9,693 nt of DNA from positions 1 through 9,693 of the forward strand of contig JAQVFD010000059.1 of assembly GCA_028697435.1 (NCBI GenBank), in the 5' to 3' direction. Shown piece by piece: positions 1 through 6,588 of this stretch. The stretch is from Clostridiaceae bacterium. GTDB lineage: Bacteria; Bacillota; Clostridia; Lutisporales; Lutisporaceae. The stretch's first letter is position 1; every line of letters begins with the position of its first letter. A program made the translations under genes and the position numbers. Below the pieces are notes generated by a model. It was given only the letters and a program-made list of their open reading frames with translations. It ran no database searches and had not been told where the DNA came from.

Positions 1-42
1 AGAAAAAGATTTTGAATGAATATGAGATCTGAGATACAATGC

Positions 43-48
43 GGGGGG
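43..48 (+). promoter_or_regulatory. Ribosome binding site deciding the aroD start
   Basis: A run of six G lies 6 bases before TTG at 55 and can pair with the CCUCC anti-Shine-Dalgarno, using G-U wobble. No comparable site precedes the ATGs at 16 or 22. This supports the shorter AroD. Confidence 0.55.
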
Positions 49-54
49 ATTATT

Positions 55-822
55 TTGAGAATACAATCAACAAAACCTATATGTATTGGCAAAAGTACTA
101 TTGGCGGAGCCGATGTACTGATTTGTGTGCCAATAGTGGAAGAAGAAGAGTGTGAATTAGAACAGACGTCAAAAAGTATTGCTTTATTGGAGCCTGATGT
201 AGTAGAATGGAGAGCGGATTATTTTATAGATGTCTGCAATCCGAAAAAGGTAATGGAAGCCCTAAGAGCGCTTAGGGGAATAATCGGGGATATACCACTG
301 ATATTTACATTAAGGAGCAGTCTTGAAGGCGGATTCAAAAAGGTTGAAGACCATATTAGGTTTGATATAATCAGGCAGGCAATATTATCGGGAGAAATTG
401 ATGCCGTAGACATAGAGCTCGCAAGCAGTAATAGTGATATTGAAAGAATAAAAAAAGCTGCTGAAGTCTATGATATTCCGCTTATTCTGTCTTATCATAA
501 TTATGCTGAAACACCTTCTGTTGAATTATTATTGGACAAGATTAGAGAAGAAGTTTCAAAGGGTGCAGATATAGCAAAAATTGCAGTAATGCCTCAGAAG
601 GAGGAGGATGTATTGAATTTGCTTTCAGCTACATTAAAGGCTCGTAAGGAAATGCCGGATACTCCTTTGATAACAGTATCAATGGGAGAACTTGGTACCA
701 TCAGCAGAATCGCAGGAGGCGTGTTCGGGTCAGATTTGACTTTTGGAACCTGGGAGAAGACTTCTGCACCGGGACAGATATCCATAGACCAATTGAGACC
801 TTTGATGAAGAGGAGTAAGTAA
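55..822 (+). CDS. aroD: Type I 3-dehydroquinate dehydratase (AroD)
   Basis: Converts 3-dehydroquinate to 3-dehydroshikimate in the cytosolic shikimate pathway through a Schiff-base lysine. Numbered from the TTG start, the visible family residues are the EWRAD motif (51-55), Arg87 in TLR, the general base His148 in SYHNY, Schiff-base Lys175 in AKIAVMP, Arg218 in SRIAGGVFGSD, and Ser237/Gln241 in TSAPGQ. All key residues are present and the length (255 aa) fits the family. I chose TTG at 55 because a G-run (43-48) sits 6 bases before it and the resulting N-terminus has the usual distance to ICVPI. In-frame ATGs at 16 and 22 would add 13 or 11 atypical residues and have poor ribosome binding sites. 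The promoter is outside the window. The stop lies one base before the next gene's ATG, so the two are probably co-translated. Confidence 0.95.
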   Translation: MRIQSTKPICIGKSTIGGADVLICVPIVEEEECELEQTSKSIALLEPDVVEWRADYFIDVCNPKKVMEALRALRGIIGDIPLIFTLRSSLEGGFKKVEDHIRFDIIRQAILSGEIDAVDIELASSNSDIERIKKAAEVYDIPLILSYHNYAETPSVELLLDKIREEVSKGADIAKIAVMPQKEEDVLNLLSATLKARKEMPDTPLITVSMGELGTISRIAGGVFGSDLTFGTWEKTSAPGQISIDQLRPLMKRSK

Positions 823-823
823 A

Positions 824-1084
824 ATGAATGAATACTATGTTGCTGTCTTTGATTCCACCCACTATGCATTAAAGTTTGAGAAGGCAGTAAGAAGTGGTGG
901 TTTTGATATAAGTATCATGCCGGTTCCCCGGGAAATAACCGCCAGTTGTGGAATTTCAGCAAAGCTAAATAGTGATGATATTGATAAGGTTATGGCACTT
1001 GCTGCCAAAGAAAACCTGAAGGTAGCCGGTTATTATCGTGTAGAAGTACAAAACGGGAGAAAAACATATTTACCTAGTACCTGA
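824..1084 (+). CDS. DUF3343 small protein (putative Se/S carrier-like)
   Basis: An 86-residue soluble protein with no membrane segment or signal peptide. It starts like the DUF3343 family (YYVAVFDSTHYALKFEKAV) and carries the family's central PREITASCGIS stretch with a single conserved Cys42 next to Gly43. The C-terminus (VAGYYRVEV) is also typical. The family is described only as a putative Se/S carrier-like protein; no reaction is established, and the cysteine is the obvious candidate functional residue. Its ATG is one base after the aroD stop and its ribosome binding site (AGGAG, 811-815) lies inside the aroD end, so it is translationally coupled to aroD. That tight pairing suggests shared expression, not necessarily shared biochemistry. 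Family assignment is by pattern recognition. Confidence 0.8.
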   Translation: MNEYYVAVFDSTHYALKFEKAVRSGGFDISIMPVPREITASCGISAKLNSDDIDKVMALAAKENLKVAGYYRVEVQNGRKTYLPST

Positions 1085-1110
1085 ACTTTTTTATTTTATA
1101 AAAAAGTTTT
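1084..1110 (+). terminator. Weak AT-rich hairpin after the aroD/DUF3343 pair
   Basis: A perfect 10-bp inverted repeat (arms 1084-1093 and 1099-1108, five-base loop) begins at the last base of the DUF3343 stop codon. It has only one G-C pair and just four T at the 3' side before a G, so it is a marginal intrinsic terminator at best. Confidence 0.35.
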
Positions 1111-1137
1111 GTACTTATATTACAAAATCCCTATATT
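1109..1137 (+). promoter_or_regulatory. Candidate sigma-A promoter for the LCP gene
   Basis: TTGTAC (1109-1114), 17-base spacer, TATATT (1132-1137). The -10 is good and the -35 only half matches. It would start transcription near 1144, giving a leader of about 50 bases before the TTG start at 1196. Confidence 0.4.
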
Positions 1138-1195
1138 TACAGCATTTCATTAACTGCAAATATCCTGGGTTTTATAACTTATTGGAGGCAAAAAA

Positions 1196-2083
1196 TTGAA
1201 TAGTAAAGGGAAAATTTTAAGGGCAGTTTTAATTGTGGTAATACTGATTGCAGCTGTCGGATATGGTTATGTATATTATTTTTTGAACAGAATCAGTGTC
1301 GAGGATGGTGCAGAAGGTTATCCGGTGCCGGAAAAACGCGTAAATGTTACGGTTATGGGTGTAGCAAATGGTCTTGCGGATACAATCATGCTGGTAAGCT
1401 TTGATCCTGAAAATGGAGCCGTAGATGTGCTTTCGATACCCAGAGACACATATATTGAAAGAAAAGGACATAAGACTTCTGCAAATAGCAAGATAAACTC
1501 TGCCTATGGAAGGGGAGGAGCGGATAATGTGGTTGACAGCGTTGTTTCGCTTACGAAAGTAGATGTACATTATTATATAGAAGTGGATTATAAAGCTGTC
1601 AAAGCACTGGTTGATGCAATGGGCGGAATCAAAGTGACCGTGCCAATGGATATGAACTATGATGACCCTGTTGACGATTTGCATATACACTTCAAAAAGG
1701 ATCAGGTAGTAAGTAAGGGCGAGGATATCATAAAACTCCTTCGGTACCGTAAGAATAATAAAGGCGGCGGCTATAAAGACGGAGACCTGGGCAGGGTGAA
1801 GATGCAGCAAGAGATAGTTAGATTAGGGATTGAGAAGGTAATGAAGGGTAATATCGTTGCTAATTTCATAAAGCTTCAGGACCCTGTAAAAGAGCATGTA
1901 AAGACAAATATGTCGCCAAAACAGATGATGTACTATATTACAAAGGCGAATAAAATAAAAAAAGAGAATATCAGTCTGCGGACAATACCCGGAAGAGCAG
2001 ATAACATAAACAAGCTGTCTTTCTATGTGGTGAACAAGGAAAAGATGAATGAAATGTTGAAGCCGATAATTGAAGGGAACTAG
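1196..2083 (+). CDS. LytR-CpsA-Psr (LCP) family cell-envelope protein
   Basis: A membrane-anchored LCP protein. The family transfers polyprenyl-pyrophosphate-linked glycopolymers such as teichoic acids or capsule to peptidoglycan on the outer face of the membrane. Residues 7-30 form one N-terminal transmembrane helix after a short basic start; the LCP domain spans about 49-215. Visible family motifs are ADTIML (61-66), SIPRDT (80-85), KINSAYG (99-105), LLRYR (181-185) and GDLGR (196-200), which supply the Arg/Asp residues that contact the pyrophosphate. The start is TTG with GGAGG (1184-1188) 7 bases upstream; no better start is seen. Oddity: the first metal-binding Asp of the usual LG-x-D motif is replaced by Ala57 (VMGVA) and the loop to Asp62 looks shortened. 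It stands alone between two promoters. The exact polymer substrate cannot be told, so no gene symbol is given. Confidence 0.92.
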   Translation: MNSKGKILRAVLIVVILIAAVGYGYVYYFLNRISVEDGAEGYPVPEKRVNVTVMGVANGLADTIMLVSFDPENGAVDVLSIPRDTYIERKGHKTSANSKINSAYGRGGADNVVDSVVSLTKVDVHYYIEVDYKAVKALVDAMGGIKVTVPMDMNYDDPVDDLHIHFKKDQVVSKGEDIIKLLRYRKNNKGGGYKDGDLGRVKMQQEIVRLGIEKVMKGNIVANFIKLQDPVKEHVKTNMSPKQMMYYITKANKIKKENISLRTIPGRADNINKLSFYVVNKEKMNEMLKPIIEGN

Positions 2084-2109
2084 GAGAGATATTGTAATAA
2101 TTTAATATG

Positions 2110-2138
2110 TTGACTTATCTTGGGTGTTTAAATATACT
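2110..2138 (+). promoter_or_regulatory. Sigma-A promoter of glnA
   Basis: TTGACT (2110-2115), exactly 17 bases, TATACT (2133-2138): a near-consensus housekeeping promoter. Predicted start near 2145 leaves a leader of under 30 bases, too short for a riboswitch. TTGTAATA (2092-2099) and its reverse complement TATTACAA (2152-2159) flank the promoter and might be a regulator's half-sites, but this is weak in AT-rich DNA. Confidence 0.75.
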
Positions 2139-2157
2139 AAAAATAGCACAATATTAC

Positions 2158-2164
2158 AAGGGGG
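2158..2164 (+). promoter_or_regulatory. Ribosome binding site deciding the glnA start (TTG 2172)
   Basis: AAGGGGG lies 7 bases before an in-frame TTG at 2172. The alternative in-frame GTG at 2124 is inside the promoter, upstream of the predicted transcription start, and has no comparable site. Confidence 0.75.
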
Positions 2165-2171
2165 TTATTTA

Positions 2172-3605
2172 TTGTTTAACAATCTAACCGAAGTCAAGGA
2201 GTTCTGCAAAACAAAGGATATCAAAATTGTAGACTTCAAAATTACTGATTTGGCAGGAAGATGGCATCACCTCTCCATTCCGGTGACCAGGCTTACAGAG
2301 AAAGTCCTTGAAGAAGGTATAGGATTTGACGGCTCAAATTATGGTTTTAAGACTGTTGAGAAGAGTGACATGGTTTTTATACCTGATTTCAGTACGGCTT
2401 TTGTTGACCCGTTTTGTGAAATTCCGACACTCAGTATGATAGGTAATATTTATACTCTGGAGGGCGGGATAAAACGATTCGAGGGGGATCCCAGATATAT
2501 CGCTGAAAAGGCCGAGAAGTTCATGGCTTCTACCGGCATAGCGGATGAAAATATAATTGGACCGGAATTTGAATTCTATTTATTTGACCAGATAGCTTAC
2601 GAAAGCAGACCTGAGCATCAGGAGGTAACAATTGATTCTACACAGGCTGAATGGAATACAAATGACCAATATGAAAAAAACTTAGGCTACAAAGTAAGGC
2701 ATAAGGGCGGATACCATTTAGATCTTCCTTATGATCTGACCAATGATTTGAGAAGTAAAATGACGGTTATGCTTGAAGAATTCGGGATGCCTATAAAATA
2801 TCATCATCATGAGGTGGGAGGACCGGCACAGGTTGAACTGGAAGTAGAACCCGGGAAAATGAAGGATATGGCAGACAAGACATTTATGCTTAAATATGTT
2901 GTGAAAAACCTCGCTATACAAAATGGCAAAAGTGCCACTTTCATGCCTAAGCCCATGTTAGGAGAGGCAGGAAGCGGGATGCATGTGCATATGTGGCTTT
3001 ATAAAGATGGAAAGCCTTTATTCTATGATAAGGACGGATATTCAGGTCTCAGCCAGACAGCATTGTATTTTATCGGAGGACTTTTGAAGCATGCTCCTGC
3101 ATTATTAGGTTTTACGAGCCCGAGCACAAACTCATATAAAAGGTTGGTTCCCGGTTATGAAGCACCGGTAAGCATATGTTTTGCAACTGCAAACAGAAGC
3201 GCTATTGTAAGAATACCGGGCTATGGTAATACCCCTGACAGCAAGAGGTTTGAGTTTAGATCTTCAGATGCTACATGCAATCCTTACCTCGCTTATTCAG
3301 CGCTGTTGATGGCTGGGTTGGATGGTATAGTAAACAAAATTGATCCAGTTAAAGAAGGCTTCGGACCATACGATGTAAATATATTTGAGCTTAGCGACGA
3401 GGAGAAGAAAAAGATAAAAGGACTTCCGAAGAGCCTTGAAGAAGCTATGGAAGCTCTTAGGGAAGATCATGAATTCCTGCTGAAAGGCGGAGTTTTCACA
3501 AAGCACCTGATAGATTCATGGATTAAGAACAAGATTGAGAAAGAGCATAAGAAGATAAGCATAATTCCTCATCCGGCAGAATTTGATCTTTATTACGACC
3601 TATAG
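2172..3605 (+). CDS. glnA: Glutamine synthetase, type I
   Basis: Makes glutamine from glutamate, ammonia and ATP in the cytosol; GSI enzymes are dodecamers. Numbered from TTG 2172 (477 aa), landmarks are FDGSNYG (52-58), the metal ligands in GPEFEFYLF (130-138), KGGYHLDLP (178-186), HHHEV (211-215), GSGMHVH (267-273), NSYKRLVPGYEAP (320-332), NRS (341-343), RFEFR (359-363), and the C-terminus PHPAEFDLYYDL, which matches the longer (beta-like) GSI class. The loop that carries the adenylylated Tyr in enterobacterial GS reads NIFELSDEE here: Phe405 replaces that Tyr, so control by adenylylation is not possible at that site. The Asn usually before GSGMH is Ala. It has its own promoter and terminator, so it is monocistronic. 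A GTG start at 2124 is argued against by the promoter position. Confidence 0.96.
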   Translation: MFNNLTEVKEFCKTKDIKIVDFKITDLAGRWHHLSIPVTRLTEKVLEEGIGFDGSNYGFKTVEKSDMVFIPDFSTAFVDPFCEIPTLSMIGNIYTLEGGIKRFEGDPRYIAEKAEKFMASTGIADENIIGPEFEFYLFDQIAYESRPEHQEVTIDSTQAEWNTNDQYEKNLGYKVRHKGGYHLDLPYDLTNDLRSKMTVMLEEFGMPIKYHHHEVGGPAQVELEVEPGKMKDMADKTFMLKYVVKNLAIQNGKSATFMPKPMLGEAGSGMHVHMWLYKDGKPLFYDKDGYSGLSQTALYFIGGLLKHAPALLGFTSPSTNSYKRLVPGYEAPVSICFATANRSAIVRIPGYGNTPDSKRFEFRSSDATCNPYLAYSALLMAGLDGIVNKIDPVKEGFGPYDVNIFELSDEEKKKIKGLPKSLEEAMEALREDHEFLLKGGVFTKHLIDSWIKNKIEKEHKKISIIPHPAEFDLYYDL

Positions 3606-3641
3606 TGCATAATTGAATTTATATAGGCAGGTATAACAATT

Positions 3642-3684
3642 ACGATATAACAATTGCAGGGATTACAATTGTTATATCGTTTTT
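3642..3684 (+). terminator. Intrinsic terminator after glnA
   Basis: A perfect 15-bp inverted repeat: left arm ACGATATAACAATTG (3642-3656), nine-base loop, right arm CAATTGTTATATCGT (3666-3680), followed by a T-run through 3684. The stem is AT-rich but long. TATAACAATT also occurs just upstream (3632-3641) as a direct repeat and could form an alternative, shorter pairing with the right arm. Confidence 0.8.
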
Positions 3685-3707
3685 ATATACAGCAGATAAG
3701 TCGATTT

Positions 3708-3723
3708 TATGTTATAATACATA
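3708..3723 (+). promoter_or_regulatory. Extended -10 promoter of the sigma-54 activator gene
   Basis: Perfect TATAAT (3713-3718) preceded by TG one base upstream (3710-3711), the extended -10 element, which can compensate for the lack of a recognisable -35. The -10 sits in a small inverted repeat, TATGT-TATAAT-ACATA, that might be an operator for a repressor or autoregulation; the 5-bp arms make that tentative. Start of transcription would be near 3725. Confidence 0.6.
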
Positions 3724-3754
3724 GTATATTGCTTGGATATGAGGGGTAGTTGAT

Positions 3755-5479
3755 ATGAACTTAAGAATAATTGGAGAACTATTGGAAGATTTTACTTCGG
3801 GGATTGTACTTGTTAACGACAGGGGGATTATTGAATGGGCAAGCAGGTATGTAAGAAAAGAATTTAATAATGGAAAACCGCTTAAGAAAGTGTTTAGCGA
3901 TGTTTTTCCTATAAATCTTGAAGAAATAATGCTTGCCGATAGAAAAGTTAAGGATCCCAACGGAAAAAGCTATAGTGTAAGGATTCGTAAAATAGCAGAA
4001 GGTGAAAATATCCACTATTTTGTTTTTTTGGAATCAATACAGGACTTCAAAAATAAAGATACAAGAATTTTTTGTCTTGAAAAAATAATTGATACAATAA
4101 GCGAAGGAATAGTCATGAGTGATTACGATGGGAAAGTGGTAATTTACAACGAAGCAAATGGTGTTCTCGATGATATGAACCCCCATGACGCCATCGGGAA
4201 GTATATATGGGAAGCATACAAATACAATAAGGAGGACAAATCGGAACACAGACAGGTATTTAATTCCGGGGATGCCATTATAAATAAATATAGAGCCCAT
4301 TCATATAAAAATGGAATACCGAGGTACGTTTCCTATAATACGTATCCTATTATAAAGGACGAAGAAAAGGTAGGAGTGTTTTCAGTATGCCAGAATATCA
4401 CCAAGCTACAGTCACTATTATCGGAGACTATTGAACTCAAACGGAAATATGCACAGAAAGAATCGAGTAACACAAATTCTTATGATAGTATAAATGGTAC
4501 CTCTTATACATTTTCTGATATTGTAGGAAACAGTAAGCCAATGGTAAACCTAATAAAAGAAGCTCAAACGATAGCATTGCTTGACAATAATATATTGATT
4601 ATTGGAGATACCGGTACAGGAAAAGAAGTATTCGCACAGAGCATACATAATTTCGGTAAGAGGAGTAATCAACCATTTATTGGGATTAGTTGTGCTGCGA
4701 TTCCTGAGAACCTTCTTGAGAGCATACTTTTTGGGGCTGTAAAAGGAGCATATACCGGAGCGGTAGATCATCAGGGGTTATTTGAGGAAGCAGGAGAAGG
4801 AACCTTGTTTTTGGATGAACTGAACTCTATGCCTGCTACAATGCAGAGTAAGCTGCTTAGAGTATTGCAGGAGAGAAAAGTACGTAGGGTAGGAGGAGTA
4901 AGCACGGTGAATATACAATGCAGAGTGATTAGTGCTGTGAATGAAGATCCGCAGATGTTGATTCACAGCGGAAGGCTCAGGCAGGATCTCTTCTATCGTA
5001 TTGCAGGACTTTGCCTTTTTATTCCGCCGCTGCAGGATCGTAAAGAAGATATTTTGGGGCTTTCAGAATATTTTATCAACAAATATAATAGGTTGATGAA
5101 CAAGAATATAAAGAGATTATCCTCAGAGCTTAAGGATGCTATGTTAAGTTATTACTGGCCGGGCAATATCCGAGAGCTTGAACATGTAATTGAGAACATA
5201 ATGATAAGAACTGGAGAATATCAAAAGGAACTCAATATCAAGAATATGCCTCAATACTTACGAGAGACTTTTTTAGGATATATTACACAAAAGAAGGCAA
5301 GAGATAATTCCGAATCCCTTACGGAAACCCTTAAACATATTGAGAAGAAAATAATTCTAGAAGGATTAAAGAGAAACAAATGGAATATCAGTAAAACCGC
5401 AAAGGATTTAGGAATTATAAGGCAAAGCCTGATATACAGAATAAAGAAATTAGATATAAAAAACACCAGCGAACAATAA
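3755..5479 (+). CDS. Sigma-54-dependent activator, PAS-PAS-AAA+-Fis HTH (RocR-like)
   Basis: An enhancer-binding protein that hydrolyses ATP to open sigma-54 promoters. Residues about 8-95 look like a degenerate PAS domain; 108-220 are a clear PAS domain (ILDTISEGI-type start, ending VGVFSVCQNITKL). The AAA+ domain spans about 253-480: Walker A GDTGTGKE (284-291), sigma-54 contact loop GAYTGA (331-336), Walker B LFLDEL (351-356), arginine-finger region GRLRQDLFYRI (406-416), and WPGNIREL (468-475). A Fis-type helix-turn-helix fills about 530-568. There is no receiver domain, so it is probably ligand-sensing. The PAS pattern and LFGAVKGAYTGA resemble RocR, the arginine-catabolism activator of Bacillus, but two PAS domains and 574 aa exceed RocR (about 460 aa). 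The signal is unknown. GAGGGG (3741-3746) is a good ribosome binding site. The likely target is the sigma-54 promoter of hutU nearby; that link is inference. Confidence 0.93.
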   Translation: MNLRIIGELLEDFTSGIVLVNDRGIIEWASRYVRKEFNNGKPLKKVFSDVFPINLEEIMLADRKVKDPNGKSYSVRIRKIAEGENIHYFVFLESIQDFKNKDTRIFCLEKIIDTISEGIVMSDYDGKVVIYNEANGVLDDMNPHDAIGKYIWEAYKYNKEDKSEHRQVFNSGDAIINKYRAHSYKNGIPRYVSYNTYPIIKDEEKVGVFSVCQNITKLQSLLSETIELKRKYAQKESSNTNSYDSINGTSYTFSDIVGNSKPMVNLIKEAQTIALLDNNILIIGDTGTGKEVFAQSIHNFGKRSNQPFIGISCAAIPENLLESILFGAVKGAYTGAVDHQGLFEEAGEGTLFLDELNSMPATMQSKLLRVLQERKVRRVGGVSTVNIQCRVISAVNEDPQMLIHSGRLRQDLFYRIAGLCLFIPPLQDRKEDILGLSEYFINKYNRLMNKNIKRLSSELKDAMLSYYWPGNIRELEHVIENIMIRTGEYQKELNIKNMPQYLRETFLGYITQKKARDNSESLTETLKHIEKKIILEGLKRNKWNISKTAKDLGIIRQSLIYRIKKLDIKNTSEQ

Positions 5480-5517
5480 TGCTATAGATAACCGATGTTT
5501 TAAAAATGAAACAGAGT

Positions 5518-6201
5518 TTACAGATTCTTGTACGGTTTATCAAGTATTAGAAAAAGACTGGACTCGTCCACTTCTTCAAGGCTGTAATTGTAACCGGAAT
5601 CAATTGCTAATTTTCTAAGCTCATCTTCTGAAAAGGTGATGGCAACAAACCCATCTTTACATACAATGACACCATCATGTGTTTTTTGCATATCAATTTC
5701 TCCAAGCAGTCCCTTATCAGCCTGCTCATGGAACCAGGCTAAACGATGTTCCCAGAATTTTGAACTGTATGTGCTGAAATATGCTCTTCCACCCGGGATA
5801 AGCACTTTCATACATTCCTCGATTATATGCTTTGGCTGTCCTTTCATGGCAGACAAACCATTTTGCAGGCATAATACTATATCAAACTCTTCAGTGAACT
5901 CAAGCTTATGGGTATCCATGACTTGAATACTACAGTTGCTGCATTCTTTTAAGTGGTTTTTACCAAGGTTCACCGATGCATCAGATATATCGGTACCTAC
6001 AATGCTTGCTACTGATGGAGCCAATTCCTTGATTATACGACCATAACCGGTACCAACCTCCAATACTCTTTCGTTTCCGTGCAGATTTCGGCGTACAAAT
6101 TCAATTTCTTCATCAAGGTAGCGTTTGACTCTTGGATATTTTGTTTGATAAACCTGAAACAGTTTTGTAGAGTTTAAGCTTTGCTCATAATAGTTGGACA
6201 T
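5518..6201 (-). CDS. Class I SAM-dependent methyltransferase, unknown substrate
   Basis: A 227-residue cytosolic Rossmann-fold methyltransferase. Motif I is VLEVGTGYGRI (46-56), the acidic end of strand 2 is Asp71 in GTDISDAS, motif IV is FDIVLCLQNGLS (106-117), and a post-motif region LIPGGRAYFSTYS (134-146) follows, all typical of the UbiE/BioC-like group. The substrate cannot be told from sequence. The ATG at 6201 has AAGGAAGG 7 bases upstream (complement of 6209-6216) and a near-consensus promoter further up. It converges on the sigma-54 activator with only 38 bases between stops and no clear terminator there, and is divergent from hutU, sharing that intergenic region. A role in histidine metabolism is possible but unsupported. 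Confidence 0.9.
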   Translation of the reverse strand: MSNYYEQSLNSTKLFQVYQTKYPRVKRYLDEEIEFVRRNLHGNERVLEVGTGYGRIIKELAPSVASIVGTDISDASVNLGKNHLKECSNCSIQVMDTHKLEFTEEFDIVLCLQNGLSAMKGQPKHIIEECMKVLIPGGRAYFSTYSSKFWEHRLAWFHEQADKGLLGEIDMQKTHDGVIVCKDGFVAITFSEDELRKLAIDSGYNYSLEEVDESSLFLILDKPYKNL

Positions 6202-6257
6202 GATTTTACCTTCCTTATATTAATTGTCAACTTACATTAAATGCCATTGACGAAACG

Positions 6258-6286
6258 ATTGTAACACACCAAAAACAGCATGTCAA
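6258..6286 (-). promoter_or_regulatory. Sigma-A promoter of the methyltransferase gene
   Basis: On the minus strand, TTGACA (complement of 6281-6286), exactly 17 bases, TACAAT (complement of 6258-6263). Predicted start near 6251, about 50 bases before the ATG. The first TGTATA-N5-TATACA palindrome is centred about 68 bases upstream of that start, so a protein bound there could also act on this promoter. Confidence 0.75.
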
Positions 6287-6310
6287 CTCTTCAAAAGATA
6301 TGAAAAAAGT

Positions 6311-6327
6311 TGTATAAAAACTATACA
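6311..6327. promoter_or_regulatory. Palindromic site 1, TGTATA-N5-TATACA (candidate activator-binding site)
   Basis: TGTATA-AAAAC-TATACA, a 6-bp-arm inverted repeat with a five-base centre, matching site 2 in both arms and spacing. Its centre is about 262 bases upstream of the predicted sigma-54 transcription start of hutU. Two copies of the same 17-bp format suggest binding of a dimeric regulator, most simply the nearby Fis-type HTH protein; that assignment is inference. Confidence 0.55.
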
Positions 6328-6373
6328 TTCAGTAAAAAATTGACCACTGAGTTAATAACACTTATTTTAGATA

Positions 6374-6394
6374 AATGTATAAATTTTATACATT
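6374..6394. promoter_or_regulatory. Palindromic site 2, TGTATA-N5-TATACA (candidate activator-binding site)
   Basis: A perfect palindrome with 10-bp arms AATGTATAAA and TTTATACATT around a single central T (6384). It contains the core TGTATA-AATTT-TATACA (6376-6392). The centre is 65 bp from site 1, about six helical turns, so both would lie on nearly the same face of the DNA. It lies about 197 bases upstream of the predicted hutU start, within the usual range for sigma-54 enhancer sites. Confidence 0.6.
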
Positions 6395-6554
6395 ATATCC
6401 GAACTGGCATGAAATAGAATTTATAATCATCAATACTATTGCCTTTTACAAAATTGTTTCGATAAAAATATTGCGTGTGATTTGAACAGTTTAAGCGGGT
6501 GCCAATGTATTCCGGCTTTGCTGAATATCTACGTGAGTTGTGCAGACGTAAGTT
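6395..6554. other. Intergenic stretch between enhancer-like sites and hutU promoter
   Basis: No gene is seen. The first half is AT-rich and could bend; it has a small palindrome CAATA-C-TATTG (6431-6441). The second half is less AT-rich and contains GTGCCAA (6499-6505), the inverse of TTGGCAC in the sigma-54 promoter (6554-6560), and TACGT/ACGTA repeats around 6530-6551. I see no recognised function. Confidence 0.3.
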
Positions 6555-6570
6555 TGGCACATTATTTGCA
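6555..6570 (+). promoter_or_regulatory. Sigma-54 (-24/-12) promoter of hutU
   Basis: TGGCAC-ATTAT-TTGCA matches the sigma-54 consensus TGGCAC-N5-TTGCW at every specified position, with GG (6556-6557) and GC (6568-6569) separated by exactly 10 bases. Transcription should begin near 6581, about 53 bases before the hutU ATG. A sigma-54 promoter needs an ATP-hydrolysing activator, and one is encoded in this window. Confidence 0.88.
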
Positions 6571-6588
6571 TATCATACAAATGATGTA

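Noticed and set aside
1229..1810. 193-codon open frame on the minus strand inside the LCP gene
   Set aside because: It lies entirely within a well-supported gene, has no recognisable domain, and looks like low-complexity antisense reading.
2139..2171. Glutamine or other riboswitch in the glnA leader
   Set aside because: The predicted leader is under 30 bases, with no structured element.
5480..5517. Bidirectional terminator between the convergent activator and methyltransferase genes
   Set aside because: The 38-base gap has no convincing inverted repeat.
6499..6560. GTGCCAA / TTGGCAC inverted repeat spanning the hutU promoter
   Set aside because: Seven-base arms 48 bases apart, one being the sigma-54 -24 box itself; no -12 box for a minus-strand sigma-54 promoter. 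Likely chance.
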